Part shown: positions 11,001 through 20,999 of the stretch, in pieces
Layout: each line of letters begins with the position of its first letter
Numbering within the stretch: the stretch's first letter is position 1
NCBI GenBank assembly: GCA_029948255.1
Contig: JALIZF010001780.1
Span: 1 to 64,000, forward strand
DNA from: Telmatactis stephensoni
Lineage: Eukaryota; Cnidaria; Anthozoa; Actiniaria; Isophelliidae
DNA length: 64,000 bases
Direction of reading: 5' to 3'
Notes under the pieces: generated by a model
Databases searched by the model: none
What the model saw: only the letters and a program-made list of their open reading frames with translations
Told to the model about the DNA's origin: nothing
Position numbers and translations under genes: made by a program

Positions 11001-11437
11001 ATGTTCTGTGGGAACATCTCCCTGTATAATCTAATTGGCAGGATGTTGGCTTGTGCGCCGGTGTCAAGTTTTGCCTTTAACTGTATTCGAGGGTTAGTTT
11101 TGTGAGGTAGAGATAAGTCTAGGGTAACTAGTGCTTCATCTCTAGTCGTTTCGGGGGTTATGCTATCTACTGTTATGGATTCAAAATGCAGCATCTCGAA
11201 TTCGTCGCTCAATTCGTTTCCTGCTTGTAATTCGTGAACGTGTCTATTGCGCCGACGAGGTTGGGGGTCAGTTATTTGACCTTGGGGGACTTTGGTGCTT
11301 CGTGATTGATTAGCTTCTACAAAGTTATTTGAATTAGCTTTCTGGCGGCAGACATTACTCCAATGATTTGGTTTGGAGCAGAAATTGCATATTGATCCAT
11401 AAGCGGGGCATTTTCTGATTTCGTGCAATTTCCACAT
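8030..11437 (-). CDS. pol: Gypsy Pol polyprotein (zinc knuckle, protease, RT, RNase H, integrase)
   Basis: 1,135 codons, uninterrupted. In order: a CX2CX4HX4C knuckle (CNFCSKPNHWSNVC, about residues 19-32); aspartic protease LDTGA (about 125); reverse transcriptase with LDPKDLN and the catalytic IADDI (about 430), an A in place of the common I/V before DD; RNase H (VDASMKGLG, about 575; TDHKPL); integrase with an HHCC finger (HASHQGAEKT ... CQTCQ, about 790-840) and a DD35E core (ATDLFC, SDNGPHYSS, GFIENQV; about 852, 910, 946). No chromodomain is visible; the tail ends in PPDRFV. The first Met lies inside the knuckle, so translation probably comes from gag by -1 frameshifting rather than from this Met. 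No canonical slippery heptamer was found in the overlap. The intact frame and identical LTRs indicate recent insertion. Confidence 0.93.
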   Translation of the reverse strand: MWKLHEIRKCPAYGSICNFCSKPNHWSNVCRQKANSNNFVEANQSRSTKVPQGQITDPQPRRRNRHVHELQAGNELSDEFEMLHFESITVDSITPETTRDEALVTLDLSLPHKTNPRIQLKAKLDTGAQANILPIRLYREMFPQNISSDGQPKHKALKASKTVLTAYGGSRINQFGTCEIECKHEGYTTKALFYVTDAPGRAIIGLPTALTLKLITLNCSVEQHAQNEAATHNKTTSSDPITPKEKLIQQFPECFDGIGKFEGEYHITLDPNIPPVIHAPRRVPISMKDDIKRELDEMISQGIIAKVREGEPTSWVNSLVYRRKPNGRLRICLDPKDLNAAIKRDHHVTPTLEEILPKLSGAKHFSILDAKCGYWNVVLDNDSSYLTTFNSPFGRYRFLRMPFGLKMSQDVFQSKIDQTFEGCSGVTGIADDIVVSGTTEEEHNRNLHGMIMRCQTTSLKLNPDKCYINQDKIKFYGIICSGDGIQPDPAKVSALKQMKEPTDQKELQTFLGLATYMSPFIANLSILTAPLRELLKEGTTFQWNANYQTAFNQIKESISEKVTLTYFNDNKEVTLQVDASMKGLGAALLQEGKPVAFASKSLTDAETRYANIERELLAVVYGCERFHNYLFGRPFTVLTDHKPLESIHLKHLTSAPPRLQRMLLRLQPYDIKIRYLPGKEMLLADALSRLSPEEKFQIENEEIQVHEIYTQFSNGMIEKVRSSTTADEELSCLKHTVYEGWPETIKDVSKLLKPYWSFRDEITIDDGILTKGQRIIIPAVLQKEILAKLHASHQGAEKTKLRARTSVYWRNMNDDIDKITATCQTCQTYQPSNAKQPLIPTEVPPWPWHTIATDLFCIDNSEYLLISDYYSKYPFVRKIPKGQSNSRTVIEIMKQIFSEQGIPKIVRSDNGPHYSSANFQEFAKNYGFEHVTSSPRYPQANGFIENQVKTVKATLLKTRHTGEDPCMALLCLRTTPIDNKLPSPSELLLGRKIQGNLPSLITRGDNDDVVERLKERQDLQKFYFDQNTRVLPDLLPGQSINIQNPSTRRWEPATIKEKLELPRSYTVVTSSGGELRRNRSHIRETTSSPPKQSQPMTISKSPEDCSSAKDTQPTTPPGTKVTRSGRIVQPPDRFV

Positions 11438-12039
11438 TTCCGTTTCGGAGTTTCGGATTTTCCGATGGCATTGACATGTGTGTCTGGATTGTTTAGTTGG
11501 GCCACATGCGTTATTGTTGCTTCATATGTTCGCGCATAGTCTAGAGCTTTATCAAGGGTTAGCTCATCTCCGTGTTCTAGAATTCTTTCTTGTGCTTTTT
11601 TGTGTTTTGTCCCGACGATCAGTTGCTCGATTAAGCGCTCATCGATCTCGCGCTGATCGCGGAACTTGCATTTTGCTGCCTGATTGCGGCATTTTGTCAT
11701 AAAATCGTCTACAGTTTCCTCATTAGTTTGCTTAAGCTGCTGTAACTGATACCGGGCTAGTCTAAAATTTGTTCTTGGTGCTAAGTGTTTTTCAAATTTA
11801 GACCAGATAGCTGAGGGTTTTGTTTTATCGTCCTCATTATCCCAAGTGAATCCATTGTATATGTCTACGCCTTGGCGGCCTATCCATAACAGGATATATG
11901 ACGATTTCTCGCTATTATTCTTCTTTGAGAAGGGGCCGTGGAAAACGAGATTGCAATATTGCTTAAATGTAGCGAGCTCTTCTTTGATATCACTGGCTTG
12001 CAAATTCATGGTGGGCGGTGTAAACCCAGCGGCGGCCAT
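11317..12039 (-). CDS. gag: Gypsy Gag polyprotein
   Basis: 240 codons from MAAAGFTPPTMNLQASDIKE. The body (about residues 20-170) is the helical retrotransposon capsid type, with WSKFEKHLAPRTNFRLARYQ and VDDFMTKCRNQAAKCKF as recognisable stretches. Near residue 200 it begins a zinc knuckle (KCGNC) but the frame then diverges from the rest of the knuckle, which is read in the pol frame. Gag and pol overlap by 121 bp with a -1 relation. The protein forms the particle that packages element RNA. An intact start and long open frame suggest a recently active copy. Confidence 0.85.
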   Translation of the reverse strand: MAAAGFTPPTMNLQASDIKEELATFKQYCNLVFHGPFSKKNNSEKSSYILLWIGRQGVDIYNGFTWDNEDDKTKPSAIWSKFEKHLAPRTNFRLARYQLQQLKQTNEETVDDFMTKCRNQAAKCKFRDQREIDERLIEQLIVGTKHKKAQERILEHGDELTLDKALDYARTYEATITHVAQLNNPDTHVNAIGKSETPKRKCGNCTKSENAPLMDQYAISAPNQIIGVMSAARKLIQITL

Positions 12040-12109
12040 GTTTTGAGTTGTTTACTTGAATATGGTGTATTCAGATGAAAATACACTTACCAATTGTTGT
12101 GGATAAGTA

Positions 12110-12127
12110 CTACCACTTCTGGCACCA
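12110..12127 (-). other. Primer-binding site of the gypsy element, tRNA-Leu-like
   Basis: Directly after the 5' LTR the minus strand reads TGGTGCCAGAAGTGG. TGG is the complement of a tRNA CCA end, and the following bases nearly match the complement of a metazoan tRNA-Leu 3' end (recalled, not computed). The tRNA identity is therefore tentative. Confidence 0.6.
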
Positions 12128-12281
12128 TGTAATGATTCTTTGATTCGCGTTCTTTATTTCTATGTACTAAGATGAATGATCTAGAGGTTTCACAATGTTG
12201 GTTTCGACTCATGCTCAAGGTCACTGTACATATGATATCCTATAGTGTTTCGTGACAGCGAGGCTGTGACATATCATGACA
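12128..12281 (-). repeat. Gypsy 5' LTR (right copy)
   Basis: 154 bp, same sequence as 7666-7819. It should carry the promoter for the minus-strand transcript; no TATA box is obvious. Confidence 0.93.
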
Positions 12282-13675
12282 AAGCCCTCGGTCAAGATGA
12301 AGTTACGAGAGCTGTAAGTTGCGAATTGCATTGGAAATTTACAGTTAACCGCAACGTAAAGAAGTTAGTAGGAGAGGATGTGAAGGATGAGTACCGGTTT
12401 CTCTGTGATTCAGTTCTTAAAGCAACAACCACAAACATGTATGATAAAGCCAAGACTCAGCTTGAATGTTTCATTGACAAGCATCCATTCTTAAACAAGT
12501 GGTGGGAGTGGTGGAACAAACGAAAAACTCATGTATTCCGTGCCTTCAAGCCCAGCTTTAATGTTCCAAAGACAAACATGGCTGAAGTCCATCATTCACG
12601 TTGGCATCAACTTGGGGCTGAGAACTTGACACTTATCCAAGCTTGTCGAGAGGATGTTGCAGAAAGTATGAAAATAAAAAGAAAAATGGCTGGTTATCAA
12701 AGTGGTGCTTACAAAGGTGGAAAAGGGCCCTCTGTGCAGGAACTTCAAAGAAGAAGACATCATGAACAAAAGAAGCAGGCGATGTCTTTCTGCAAAGAAC
12801 TCGACGATCTAGACAGCGAAGAAGAATTACAGCCTCGTCAACCGGAATACTTTGTGGAAGAAAAGTCATCTCATAGACACGATGCTTATACCAAACCTCG
12901 AACACAAAAAACAAGAGATGAGCCATCAACATCAAAGAGTACAAAACACAGGTATGACAAACGCCCAACACCACAACGCAGTACAAGAAGCAAAAAGTTT
13001 CAACGTTCCCTAGAAATTGCACGGTCATGCAAAAGTTCCTTCACTGTATCAGATGTTAAAACTCTTAATGCCCATTGCCAGGAGGTGAATCTTGTTCACA
13101 AAACTGGGAGTACCTATAAAGTAACGATAGCTGATATACCAGACTGTGATGGATGTAAATACTGTACATCAAGAGATCAATGTAGTCATATCATATGGGT
13201 TTTGCTGAACGTATACAATGTCCCAGAAACAAGTAATTTACTCCACCAGCGTACATACCTGAAATCGGAGCTAGAGGACATTTTGAAGGATCCTTCTCGT
13301 CCCACTGCACCCAAAGCGAAACAAACCTCAAAGGGAAATCAATCATGGAGCATTGGCAAAGTGCACTCAAAAGGAAAACCCCCTCGCTGTTCAAATGCAA
13401 AGTGTTCAAAGCCATTTCAACGCGGTGAAATTTCGATACAGGTAACAGCAAAGTGGACTCCACCACACAAGAATGACAAAGGAAAAGAATTTACAGTTGA
13501 CAGAAAATACCATTTCTGTCTTAAGAAGGATTGCATAAATATCAACACAGATCATCTTAAAACACCCGAAGAAATTCTTCTTCAAAAAGATGTGGCAGAG
13601 AGCCTTACCACAGAAAATTATCAAACAATTTTCTCAGAGCAACTTCCCATTAAATGGCTTTCATACAACGATTAA
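12282..13675 (+). CDS. MULE transposase, C-terminal half with SWIM-like finger (separated by the gypsy)
   Basis: Continues the frame of 6604-7665 after the gypsy: GQDEVTRAVSCELHWKF corresponds to the C-x2-H segment of MULE catalytic domains, and TNMAEVHHSRWHQL supplies the likely third acidic residue. Further on are a Lys/Arg-rich linker, then a SWIM-like zinc motif (CDGCKYCTSRDQCSH) and a second Cys/His cluster near the C-terminus (CSNAKCSKPF ... HFCLKKDC). The first Met visible in this frame is inside the LTR and is not a real start. Stop at 13673-13675. In the intact element this would bind ends and cut DNA in the nucleus. Confidence 0.78.
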
Positions 13676-14493
13676 CAAACAATTAATACCCTTTACTTTT
13701 GTAAACCGGAAAGTACTGAGTACTTAGGTCATTACTATCAATTTGTTTATTGCTATTCGTCACACGCAAGTATTGCAGAGGTTTCCCCTAAACTGAAATA
13801 GGTCAACCCATTGGTTATCTAAGAGTCTGTGCATTGGAATGGCTTAAATTAATCGTTAGAGTTCGTTAGGCTTCAAATTTATGTCTGAAAATATGTTCGA
13901 AAGACGTTTTATAAATGTACCTGGAAACAATATTACAGTGTTATTTACGATTTAGAATCATTTTAGAACACGTTGCTTTTATAAACTTTATATAACAGCC
14001 GTTGAAAAAGCTGGCTGTGGGTGCTGGCTGAAGAAAAATCACTCAGGCTATTGACGTTCAACAAGACTCAAAGTTAAAACAAACTTCTTTGTTGCTTGCT
14101 GTAATAGTTAGGTGCTGCAGTCAAGTTAAATCCCATTATTGTTGTTAAAAAAGACGTTTGCGTTCATTTAACATAACAATCTACAAGTTGAGTTCAAATA
14201 AAGTGTTGGGACGACAATTTTGCTAATTTGTTTTACCTTTAGTTAGTTTTTAGGCAGTTTAGAATCGCATTTTTTTTCCTGCGAAAAAAACGTGATCACG
14301 AGCCACCATCTTGAATTTTACTTATATGTTTCGGGATTCCTGTGTACACTATAGGGAGTCCCCCCAGTAGGCTTAAACTGTCCTCCAAAGTTTTTAGTGA
14401 TAAACCAATATCTCTTTCACACATTCTGTATTCCTCCTATCATTTTTTTACAATAACCCATAGCTTCCTTTTTTTATTTTTTACATTTGCGTA
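13676..14493. other. MULE 3' non-coding region
   Basis: AT-rich sequence between the transposase stop and the right TIR. No exon, motif or repeat is evident apart from short A/T runs. Confidence 0.5.
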
Positions 14494-14945
14494 ATTTTCG
14501 GTATTTTTACGTTTTCCTTGTTGTTTGACCGAACCTAATGTTTTGGGATCCCTGTGTCATTCAAAATGGTGACATTCCCTACGTGAAGATTCGGCGAAAC
14601 CAGGTCAGTAAATGCTTCAAAAATGATCCAGCAGTTCGTAGTTGAGTATATTCCATTGGAGGAAATAAATATAATGACACAGAAAGACACGGAATGGAAA
14701 GGTTTTGTAAAATTTTGTAGATTGAGGCCCCTTGAGGCCTTGTGATGATCATCGCGCCATATGCAAGGGAAGCGGCGAAGTTTTGGATTGGACATTTCCT
14801 CGAAACCGATTAGAAGTTTAACTTAAAAGTAATACATTATGGAGCAAAATATATGATTTTGAACTTGGCTCGAGCTTGGCTCGAAATTGGCTCGTGACTC
14901 GTGTTTGACTCGGGCTCGAACTTGACTCGTGCCACCGAACCACTC
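14494..14945 (-). repeat. MULE right terminal inverted repeat
   Basis: About 452 bp, reverse complement of 3266-3726. The outer end reads GAGTGGTTCGGTGGCACGAG on the minus strand. The open frames of the two TIRs are near-identical because the repeats are, not because they are coding. Confidence 0.92.
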
Positions 14946-14954
14946 GTCTCCCGA
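14946..14954. repeat. 9-bp target site duplication of the MULE, right copy
   Basis: GTCTCCCGA, identical to 3257-3265 and in the same orientation. Confidence 0.9.
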
Positions 14955-15713
14955 AGGAGGTTTTGTGTCCCATTGCTCAAATTTTTTGCTCCCCAAGGAG
15001 AAGAGAAATCAGAGGTGTTCTGTTGACTGTACCAGTCAGTAGATAATGATGGAAAAGACAAGTCCGGTGTTAAAGTGTTGATTGGAGGAGAAGAATCACA
15101 GGTAGCCATGGTCTGTTGACTGTACCAGTCAGGAGATAATGGAAAAGGCAAGTCTGATGTTGAAGTGTTGATTGGAGGAGAAGAATCACAGGTGTCCATG
15201 GTCTGTTGACTGTACCATTCAGGAGATAAAGATGGAAAAGGCAAGTCTGATGTTGAAGTGTTGATTGGAGGAGAAGAATCACAGGTGTCCATGGTCTGTT
15301 GACTGTACCATTCAGGAAATAACGATGGAAAAGGCAAGTCTGATGTTGAAGTGTTGATTGGAAGAGAAGAATCACGGGTAGCCATGGTCTGTTGACTATA
15401 CCAGTCAGGAGATAATGGAAGAGGCAACTCTGATGTTGAAGTGTTGATTGGAGGAGAAGTATCACAGGTGTCTATGGTCTGTTGACTGTACCATTCAGGA
15501 GATAACGATGGAAAAGGCAAGTCTGATGTTGAAGTGTTGATTGGAGGAGAAGAATCACAGGTGTCCATGGTCTGTTGACTGTACCATTCAGGAGATAACG
15601 ACGGAAAAGGCAAGTCTGATGTTGATGGTACTTCTAAGCTAGTTTTTGTGGTTGCACGTTTCTTCCATTCTGTTTTGAGTACACTCTCAGCTTCAGTGGA
15701 GAATGTTTCTCTG
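14946..15713 (-). CDS. Upstream exon of a repeat-containing gene, cut by the MULE
   Basis: Open minus-strand exon starting after a tttacag acceptor at about 15714 and reading about 255 codons to the MULE boundary at 14946. It begins RETFSTEAESVLKTEWKKR and then has seven tandem 30-31-residue units (core LPFPSLSPEWYSQQ ... TCDSSPPINTSTS), Ser/Pro/Thr rich. I do not recognise the protein. If the MULE and one 9-bp duplication are removed, the frame continues without a stop into the strip at 3238-3265 and to a GTAAAC donor, so both flanks belonged to one exon. As it stands, reading runs into the MULE repeat and stops there, so the gene is disrupted in this copy. No 5' exon was identified. It could itself be transposon-derived. 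Confidence 0.5.
14995..15630 (-). repeat. Seven in-frame 90/93-bp coding repeats
   Basis: Tandem units each encode an LPFPxLSPxWYSQQTMxTxDSSPPINT-like module. Units differ by point changes and by presence or absence of one Ser codon (30 versus 31 residues); the last unit is diverged. Length changes are always multiples of three, which suggests the array expanded while the frame was under selection. Confidence 0.8.
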
Positions 15714-16075
15714 TAAATAAGGTTCAAGTATTATACAGTAAGTATATATGCGATAAGTAATTTTTCTCTAAATTTTTAGTTTTTGCATGTGTGTATACAG
15801 GTGCGTTTTTCTCTAACTGAAAGACATGTTTGTTTTGTGTGGATTCCCAACTTTAAGTAATAATTTAAGTAAAAAAGTTAAAATGGCAAGAAAACCACAC
15901 AGAAAGCTTCATCACATGAACTGTCCATCTTTCAGTTTTGAAATGCATTTTGAAAGTTTACACCAGACAAAATCTCTAAGAAGCCCAAACGGTGTTTTCC
16001 TCCTGCTTCTTTCTCTTCTCCTTTCGTAGAAGCGGGAGGAAATTGCCTCTGTTCGCAGGGTAAGCCTGAAGTTAA
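15714..16075. other. Gap between the minus-strand repeat gene and the Kolobok-like element
   Basis: No exon with proper borders was found. It should contain the 5' exon(s) and promoter of the minus-strand gene, if that gene starts here. Confidence 0.4.
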
Positions 16076-16395
16076 AGTGCTACTATTATCAAATTTTGCC
16101 TATTTTATGAATGCTTTTGGTAAATTTATAGAAAGAGTCACTAATACCTATACAATAACTGTGTAAAAGGAAATTTTGAAATTCCAAATAAAAGTGCGAT
16201 TTTGAAGCCGTTTTTGGAAGGTTTCTAATCAAGCGCTTGCCGACCTCGTCTCAAGATCCTCCTCGGTTGAGTGGACGGAAATGACGTCATCGACTTAACC
16301 AAAACTTTACAGATTCAAAGCGATAAGCGCAGAATATTGACCTAGAGACATCTTTCTTTGAAGTATATCTAAAAAAATATGTAAAAAGTTTTAAA

Positions 16396-19300
16396 ATGAC
16401 AGCACAAAGATGTGTTGTACAAGGATGTAGCAACACAGCAAATTTAAACAAAGGAATCTCGATACATAAGTCGCCACTCAACAAAATTGTTCGCGCAAAG
16501 TGGGTCAAATTTGTAAATACCAAACGCCGTAACTTCAAGTCATCTGGGCGATTTTCTGTCTGCTCCGTTCATTTTGAGAATTCTTGTTTTACAAGACAAG
16601 TGCACATTCCAGGATCTGTAAGAATACTTTATCCTGATTCTGTCCCGACAATTTGGAAACCACGGCAGGATGAACCCGAAGTTCAGGTCAAAGACAGAGA
16701 TCACCGGCAGGTACGCTAGCTGTCAAAACAAATACCATGTGCTTTTGTAAACGATTCTAATATTCCCTTTAATTTTCAAATGTTAGGCACTAAAAGTCAT
16801 TTTACAGGGGACCACTCAAGATACAAATGAAGATGAAGCGACAGATCTGATAGATACGAGAGATGTGGATGAAGGCGAAGGCCGTATAAATCCCGAGACA
16901 AGTGAGTCAGCTTCACCTCACGTGGAATCTGGCAATGAACAAGAGAACCCCGCGATTGACAATATCGAGGCAGGAGAAACTGAAAGTAGTCCAACAGAAA
17001 CCGATCCAGAGCGTATTGAAAATCCCGACGCAGAACCTGAACCATCATCTAGTATAGATCCGGTAATATTTTTTGTATTTTGCTTAGCTTCGCGTGCGAT
17101 GGCGTGCTAATATTTCGATGTGATATGGTCTCGTCACAAGCGTTTGTCGTGTTTACCTTTCATGCTCATATTTATCATATATTTAATTTACAGGATGAAT
17201 GTTCCAAATGCCACTCACTGCAAAACACATTAAAAAAACTCAGAAAAGAAAGAAACAATCTACGGACTCAAGTAAAAAGACTGAAAAAACGCCTTGAAAC
17301 TTCGCGGCAACAAGTATACACATTCTTGTATACACAGAAGACCAATGTTGGTAAGTTGCATTTATGTAATATAAACAAAGTGTCTCGCATCTCAAAATTT
17401 TTTGTCTTTTAAGGTACTCAAACTACAGATGACACTACAGAAGTGATAGAACAGCCAGAAGATGATGTTGATTGCGACACCGATGACTCTGATGTCGAAA
17501 TGGAGTCTGATGGTTTTGAAGATCCCGTCTGGACAGACAGCGAGCCCGAGTTCGAGTCTGGAACTGTGGAGGAGGAGGATATTAACTTTGAAGCTAGCAA
17601 AGTGAATACACGGTAACTACATAAGCTAAGATTGCCCCAATATCGTACTTCATGGCTGAATATACCCACAGTCATTCTATTGGTAAGGTTTCAGTGTAAA
17701 TATATGGAAGGTTATGGCATTCAGCAATGAAGTACATATCTTAATATCACCTTTATGGTAATCAAACTTAAAATTAAAAAAAACTTTTCTTGTACAATAT
17801 CATTCATTTGAATTGCAGGTTAGACATCAAGGGAAAATTAAGACAAGAACCAAAGGGGATTGTATTCATCTCTAAACTCCTACAATTATTCCAGTTCTGT
17901 CATCTCTGCCTTGCACCTTCACCTTCTATCACTCTCAAACAGATTGGTACCATGGTAGCCATTGAAACCCTGTGCTCAAAGTGCCAGAAGATATTTACAT
18001 GGAATAGTCAACCTTTCATGATGGGAAAGTTTGCTGCAGGCAATTTATTACTGAGCTTTGGGATACTGTGTGCTGGTGCCTCAGTAAAAAAGATGCTGCT
18101 TGTTTTCAAGCACATCAACTTGCTTGTGTATCATGAACCAATTTATTACTACCATCAGAAACACCTCTTGATCCCAACAATATGGAGGTACTGGCAAACT
18201 TATCAGTCAGGAATTGTAGAGTCATTAAGTGGAAAAGAAGTGATATTGGCCGGTGATGCCAGACATGACAGCATGGGGCACTCAGCAAAGTATGGCACGT
18301 ACACCATCTTTTGTTGCAATTCTGGGCTTATAATATATATTGTTCTAGTTCAGGTATGATAAATAGTAATTCTGAGAAGTTTTAATTAACCTGTGAAAAA
18401 AAGTTGTGCCAACCATCATACTGTGTCTCATTATCAGATAAAATAGGAAAACAAATGGAATTCAGGTGATCATGAGGAAGTCTTAAATATGCAACACAGT
18501 GAATTCACAGGTCAATTAAGATAAATCTTAAAGATGTACACTAAATACTTTTTGATACTTTAATACCCCAAGAATGGTTTACAAGTCACATCAAATATCA
18601 TATTGCTTTATTACTAAACTGATGAATATCTTCTAAATAATTTATTGTAGGCTAATGAGGCTGGAAGTAGCACAGCTATGGAGTTTCTTGGTCATAAGAG
18701 GTCATTTGATTATCTGCTGGGCACAAGCATGGTTATCAAGTCATTCATTTCAGACCGACATACTTCAATTTGCAAATGGATGAGAGAAGAACTTCCTGCA
18801 AAATGTCGAACCCTTAGAAAGTCACAAATAAATCATTTTTTTGATCTTTGGCATATTGGGAAAAGTAAGTAATGAATGCAACTGAATGTAATGTCATGTA
18901 ACCCTTTTAGGGAGAGGTAGCCTGTGCACAGCCGTTTCCCACCCCACCCCATATGGGGAAAAGTATTTTCCCCATAGGGGAAGGGGTGGGAAATGGTTGT
19001 ACACAGGTTATGCCTAAAGGTACCGTGTACTTTCCAGGTGGTTGTAGCAAGACACAAATTTTACCTCTGAAAGGTACCAATTCAAGGTAATATTCAAACA
19101 CCTGTTACTTGTCTTGTACAGTTATTTGAGGGCATATTATTCACTTAAGACCTTATACTCTGGTACCAGCTTAGTCCTTGGTACTCCATTTATATTCCAG
19201 ACTTACCTAAGGTACCACATAATTGATTTTGGCAGCCCTTAAGGTACAAAAAGCATATCTACATTAGGATTAGCTCAAATAATAATTTTCACCATTTCAT

Positions 19301-20999
19301 TTTTCTATAGAAATAAATAAATTGCTCAAGAAACTCAGCAAAGAGAGTGGTTGTGAGTTGGTTGGTCGATGGTCTAAGGCTTGTGTCCGGCACTTTTACT
19401 GGTCGGTGACAACAACAAAAGAGTTGTTGGGAGATGTAAAATTGGCCAAATTCCATGCATTCTTGTACCACATCTTAAACCAACATACTAACCTACCAAA
19501 TAGATTGTTCGACAAGTGCTCACATGGTCCAGTCCAAACACAAAAGGTTTATTTTACAAAAGGCAAGGACATTGAAAATGAGTTTCATATAAAGGTCAAA
19601 TTCGATATAGTACATTAAACTTAGACTTCAATAATTGATTTACTTTTTATTCAGGATCAGAAGCATATGAGAAACTGTACAATGTATTAAACAAGAAGAA
19701 CATTGTTTCTGCTGTTAAAAAAGCATCACCTGTTGGACAAACTAGTTGTTTAGAGGGCTATCACTCTGTCGTCAACCAATTCGCTCCCAAGATGCTATCT
19801 TACTCTTACCAAGGCATGCTTGTACGGTAAGACATTGTATAAACTTAAGGTTATTAGTCAACTAGCCTATTTAAGTTCTTTCTTCACCTGCAAAAGAATG
19901 GGCTACCTTGAGTTGGTAGTAGGTTGTTAACTTATTCCAACCTTTCTTTTGTGGGTGAAGGAAAATCACTTTAATAAGGCATGATATTTTACATATCACT
20001 TATACTTGTCTGGGGCTCATTAAAAATACAATTTAAAGTGCTAAACTCATTATGGTCTCCTTTTACATGCCTTCTTGCTTTTGTGGATTAATAATTTGGC
20101 TTCTGGTGGGCATTGTACAACAAAAGTGTCCAATTTGTTAATGCTCGTTGCAAAATTGACATTGATATAAACTTCTGTAGGACTGTTCTAGCTGCCCTTC
20201 ACTTCAACAACAATTTAAGAAGAGAGACAAAATTGGATGATAATGGACAGCCAAAGCTCAGAGTGACATACCCCAAATACAAGTATGGGGAAGCTACAGT
20301 TAGAGAGGCAAGAATTCCACCAAATTTTGGTATGGCATTGTGAATTACTATTATTATTGAATTTTGTACACTGTAATAAACCCAAATCCAAAATTAATTC
20401 AAAAACTAGGCTTGTATTGCCTAAAAAAATATTGTTTATCTTGACAATTTCCAAAGTATAGTGACACTACACTAATAAAAAGAGACAACCAATATGTAAT
20501 ATTGTTTTTCTTTCATTCAAGAATATGTTGCTGAAATTTTTGAGTGTCTAACAACAACACCTAGAGCTGAGTTAAAGGCCATAAGAGAAGAACTAAACAA
20601 CAGAACACCAGAGGCAAGGTACCACATGATGGACTGCGAAGAGAAAGATGATGCTATAGCTAAATATGTCATGACAACAGAAGCAAACTGTTATTGTACC
20701 ACCAACATGTACTGGTAATAATTATTCTTATTCTTATTTATCCACATACCGGTAATTAAAAATGAAATTCTTACTGTCTTATTACTTTACTATCATTGAG
20801 ACAGATCTTAGAAATGATCAAAAACAAAGGATATGATAGCCTGACTTTATTAGAGCTCAATACTTTTTTTAATTTTGTAGAAGCTGAATTACAACGTCTA
20901 ACTGGAGGAGGGAATAAAACAAGAAAGGCCCCGACTTGTAAAAAGTGTGGAGCTCCAAGAAAAGGCCACAAAAGGGGGGTTTGTGGACCAGTGCCTTAA
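16396..20999 (+). CDS. THAP-domain DDE transposase, 11 exons
   Basis: Exons: 16396-16710, 16808-17062, 17194-17350, 17414-17612, 17819-18353, 18651-18864, 19311-19562, 19655-19826, 20181-20329, 20522-20714, 20801-20999; phases agree except at the last junction. N-terminal THAP finger (RCVVQGCSNTAN ... FSVCSVHF), acidic linker, coiled coil (CSKCHSLQNTLKKLRKERNN), second acidic linker, then a catalytic-type core. Candidate residues: D in LAGDARHDSMGHSAKYGT, D in SDRHTSICKWM and E in TSCLEGYHSVV, with FDLWHIGK between. The tail has a zinc knuckle-like CKKCGAPRKGHKRGVC. Total about 810 residues. Intron 7 appears to be GC-AG (AAAG|gcaagg at 19563). At the last junction TG joins A to give TGA, so either my border is off or this copy has a nonsense change there. 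It would bind the element ends by THAP and move it. Confidence 0.78.
18906..19025. repeat. Intronic foldback repeat
   Basis: An imperfect hairpin of about 50 bp arms around CCCATATGGGGAAAA / TTTTCCCCATAGGGG, extending outward through CCTGTGCACAG / GTACACAGG. It lies in intron 6 of the THAP gene. Several GGTACC words follow to about 19220. It is probably a small foldback element. Confidence 0.65.

Larger units (their letters stand above)
7666..12281 (-). mobile_element. Ty3/gypsy LTR retrotransposon, full length, recent
   Basis: 4,616 bp, minus orientation, with 154-bp LTRs that look identical base for base. It is flanked by the 5-bp direct repeat AAGCC (7661-7665 and 12282-12286). It holds gag and pol with protease, reverse transcriptase, RNase H and integrase in the gypsy order, a primer-binding site and a polypurine tract. 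It lies inside the MULE transposase exon, so it is younger than the MULE insertion or came in with it. Confidence 0.95.
3266..14945 (+). mobile_element. Mutator-like element (MULE) with long TIRs, 11.7 kb, containing a nested gypsy element
   Basis: The ends are inverted copies (3266-3726 and 14494-14945). Outside both lies the same 9-bp word GTCTCCCGA (3257-3265 and 14946-14954), the target duplication length typical of Mutator-like elements. Inside is a transposase with a MULE-like catalytic domain and SWIM-like finger, preceded by a multi-exon leader. Without the gypsy insertion the element would be about 7.1 kb. Both TIRs carry short direct motifs rich in CGAG/GAGC. The insertion site is inside a minus-strand exon. 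Confidence 0.9.

Noticed and set aside
12245..12281. Start of the second MULE frame at 12245
   Set aside because: These codons are LTR sequence; the real coding part starts at 12282 as a continuation of 7665.
15070..15465. 131-codon repetitive frame overlapping the WYSQQ repeat gene
   Set aside because: It is the shifted frame of the same tandem repeats and carries their periodicity only.
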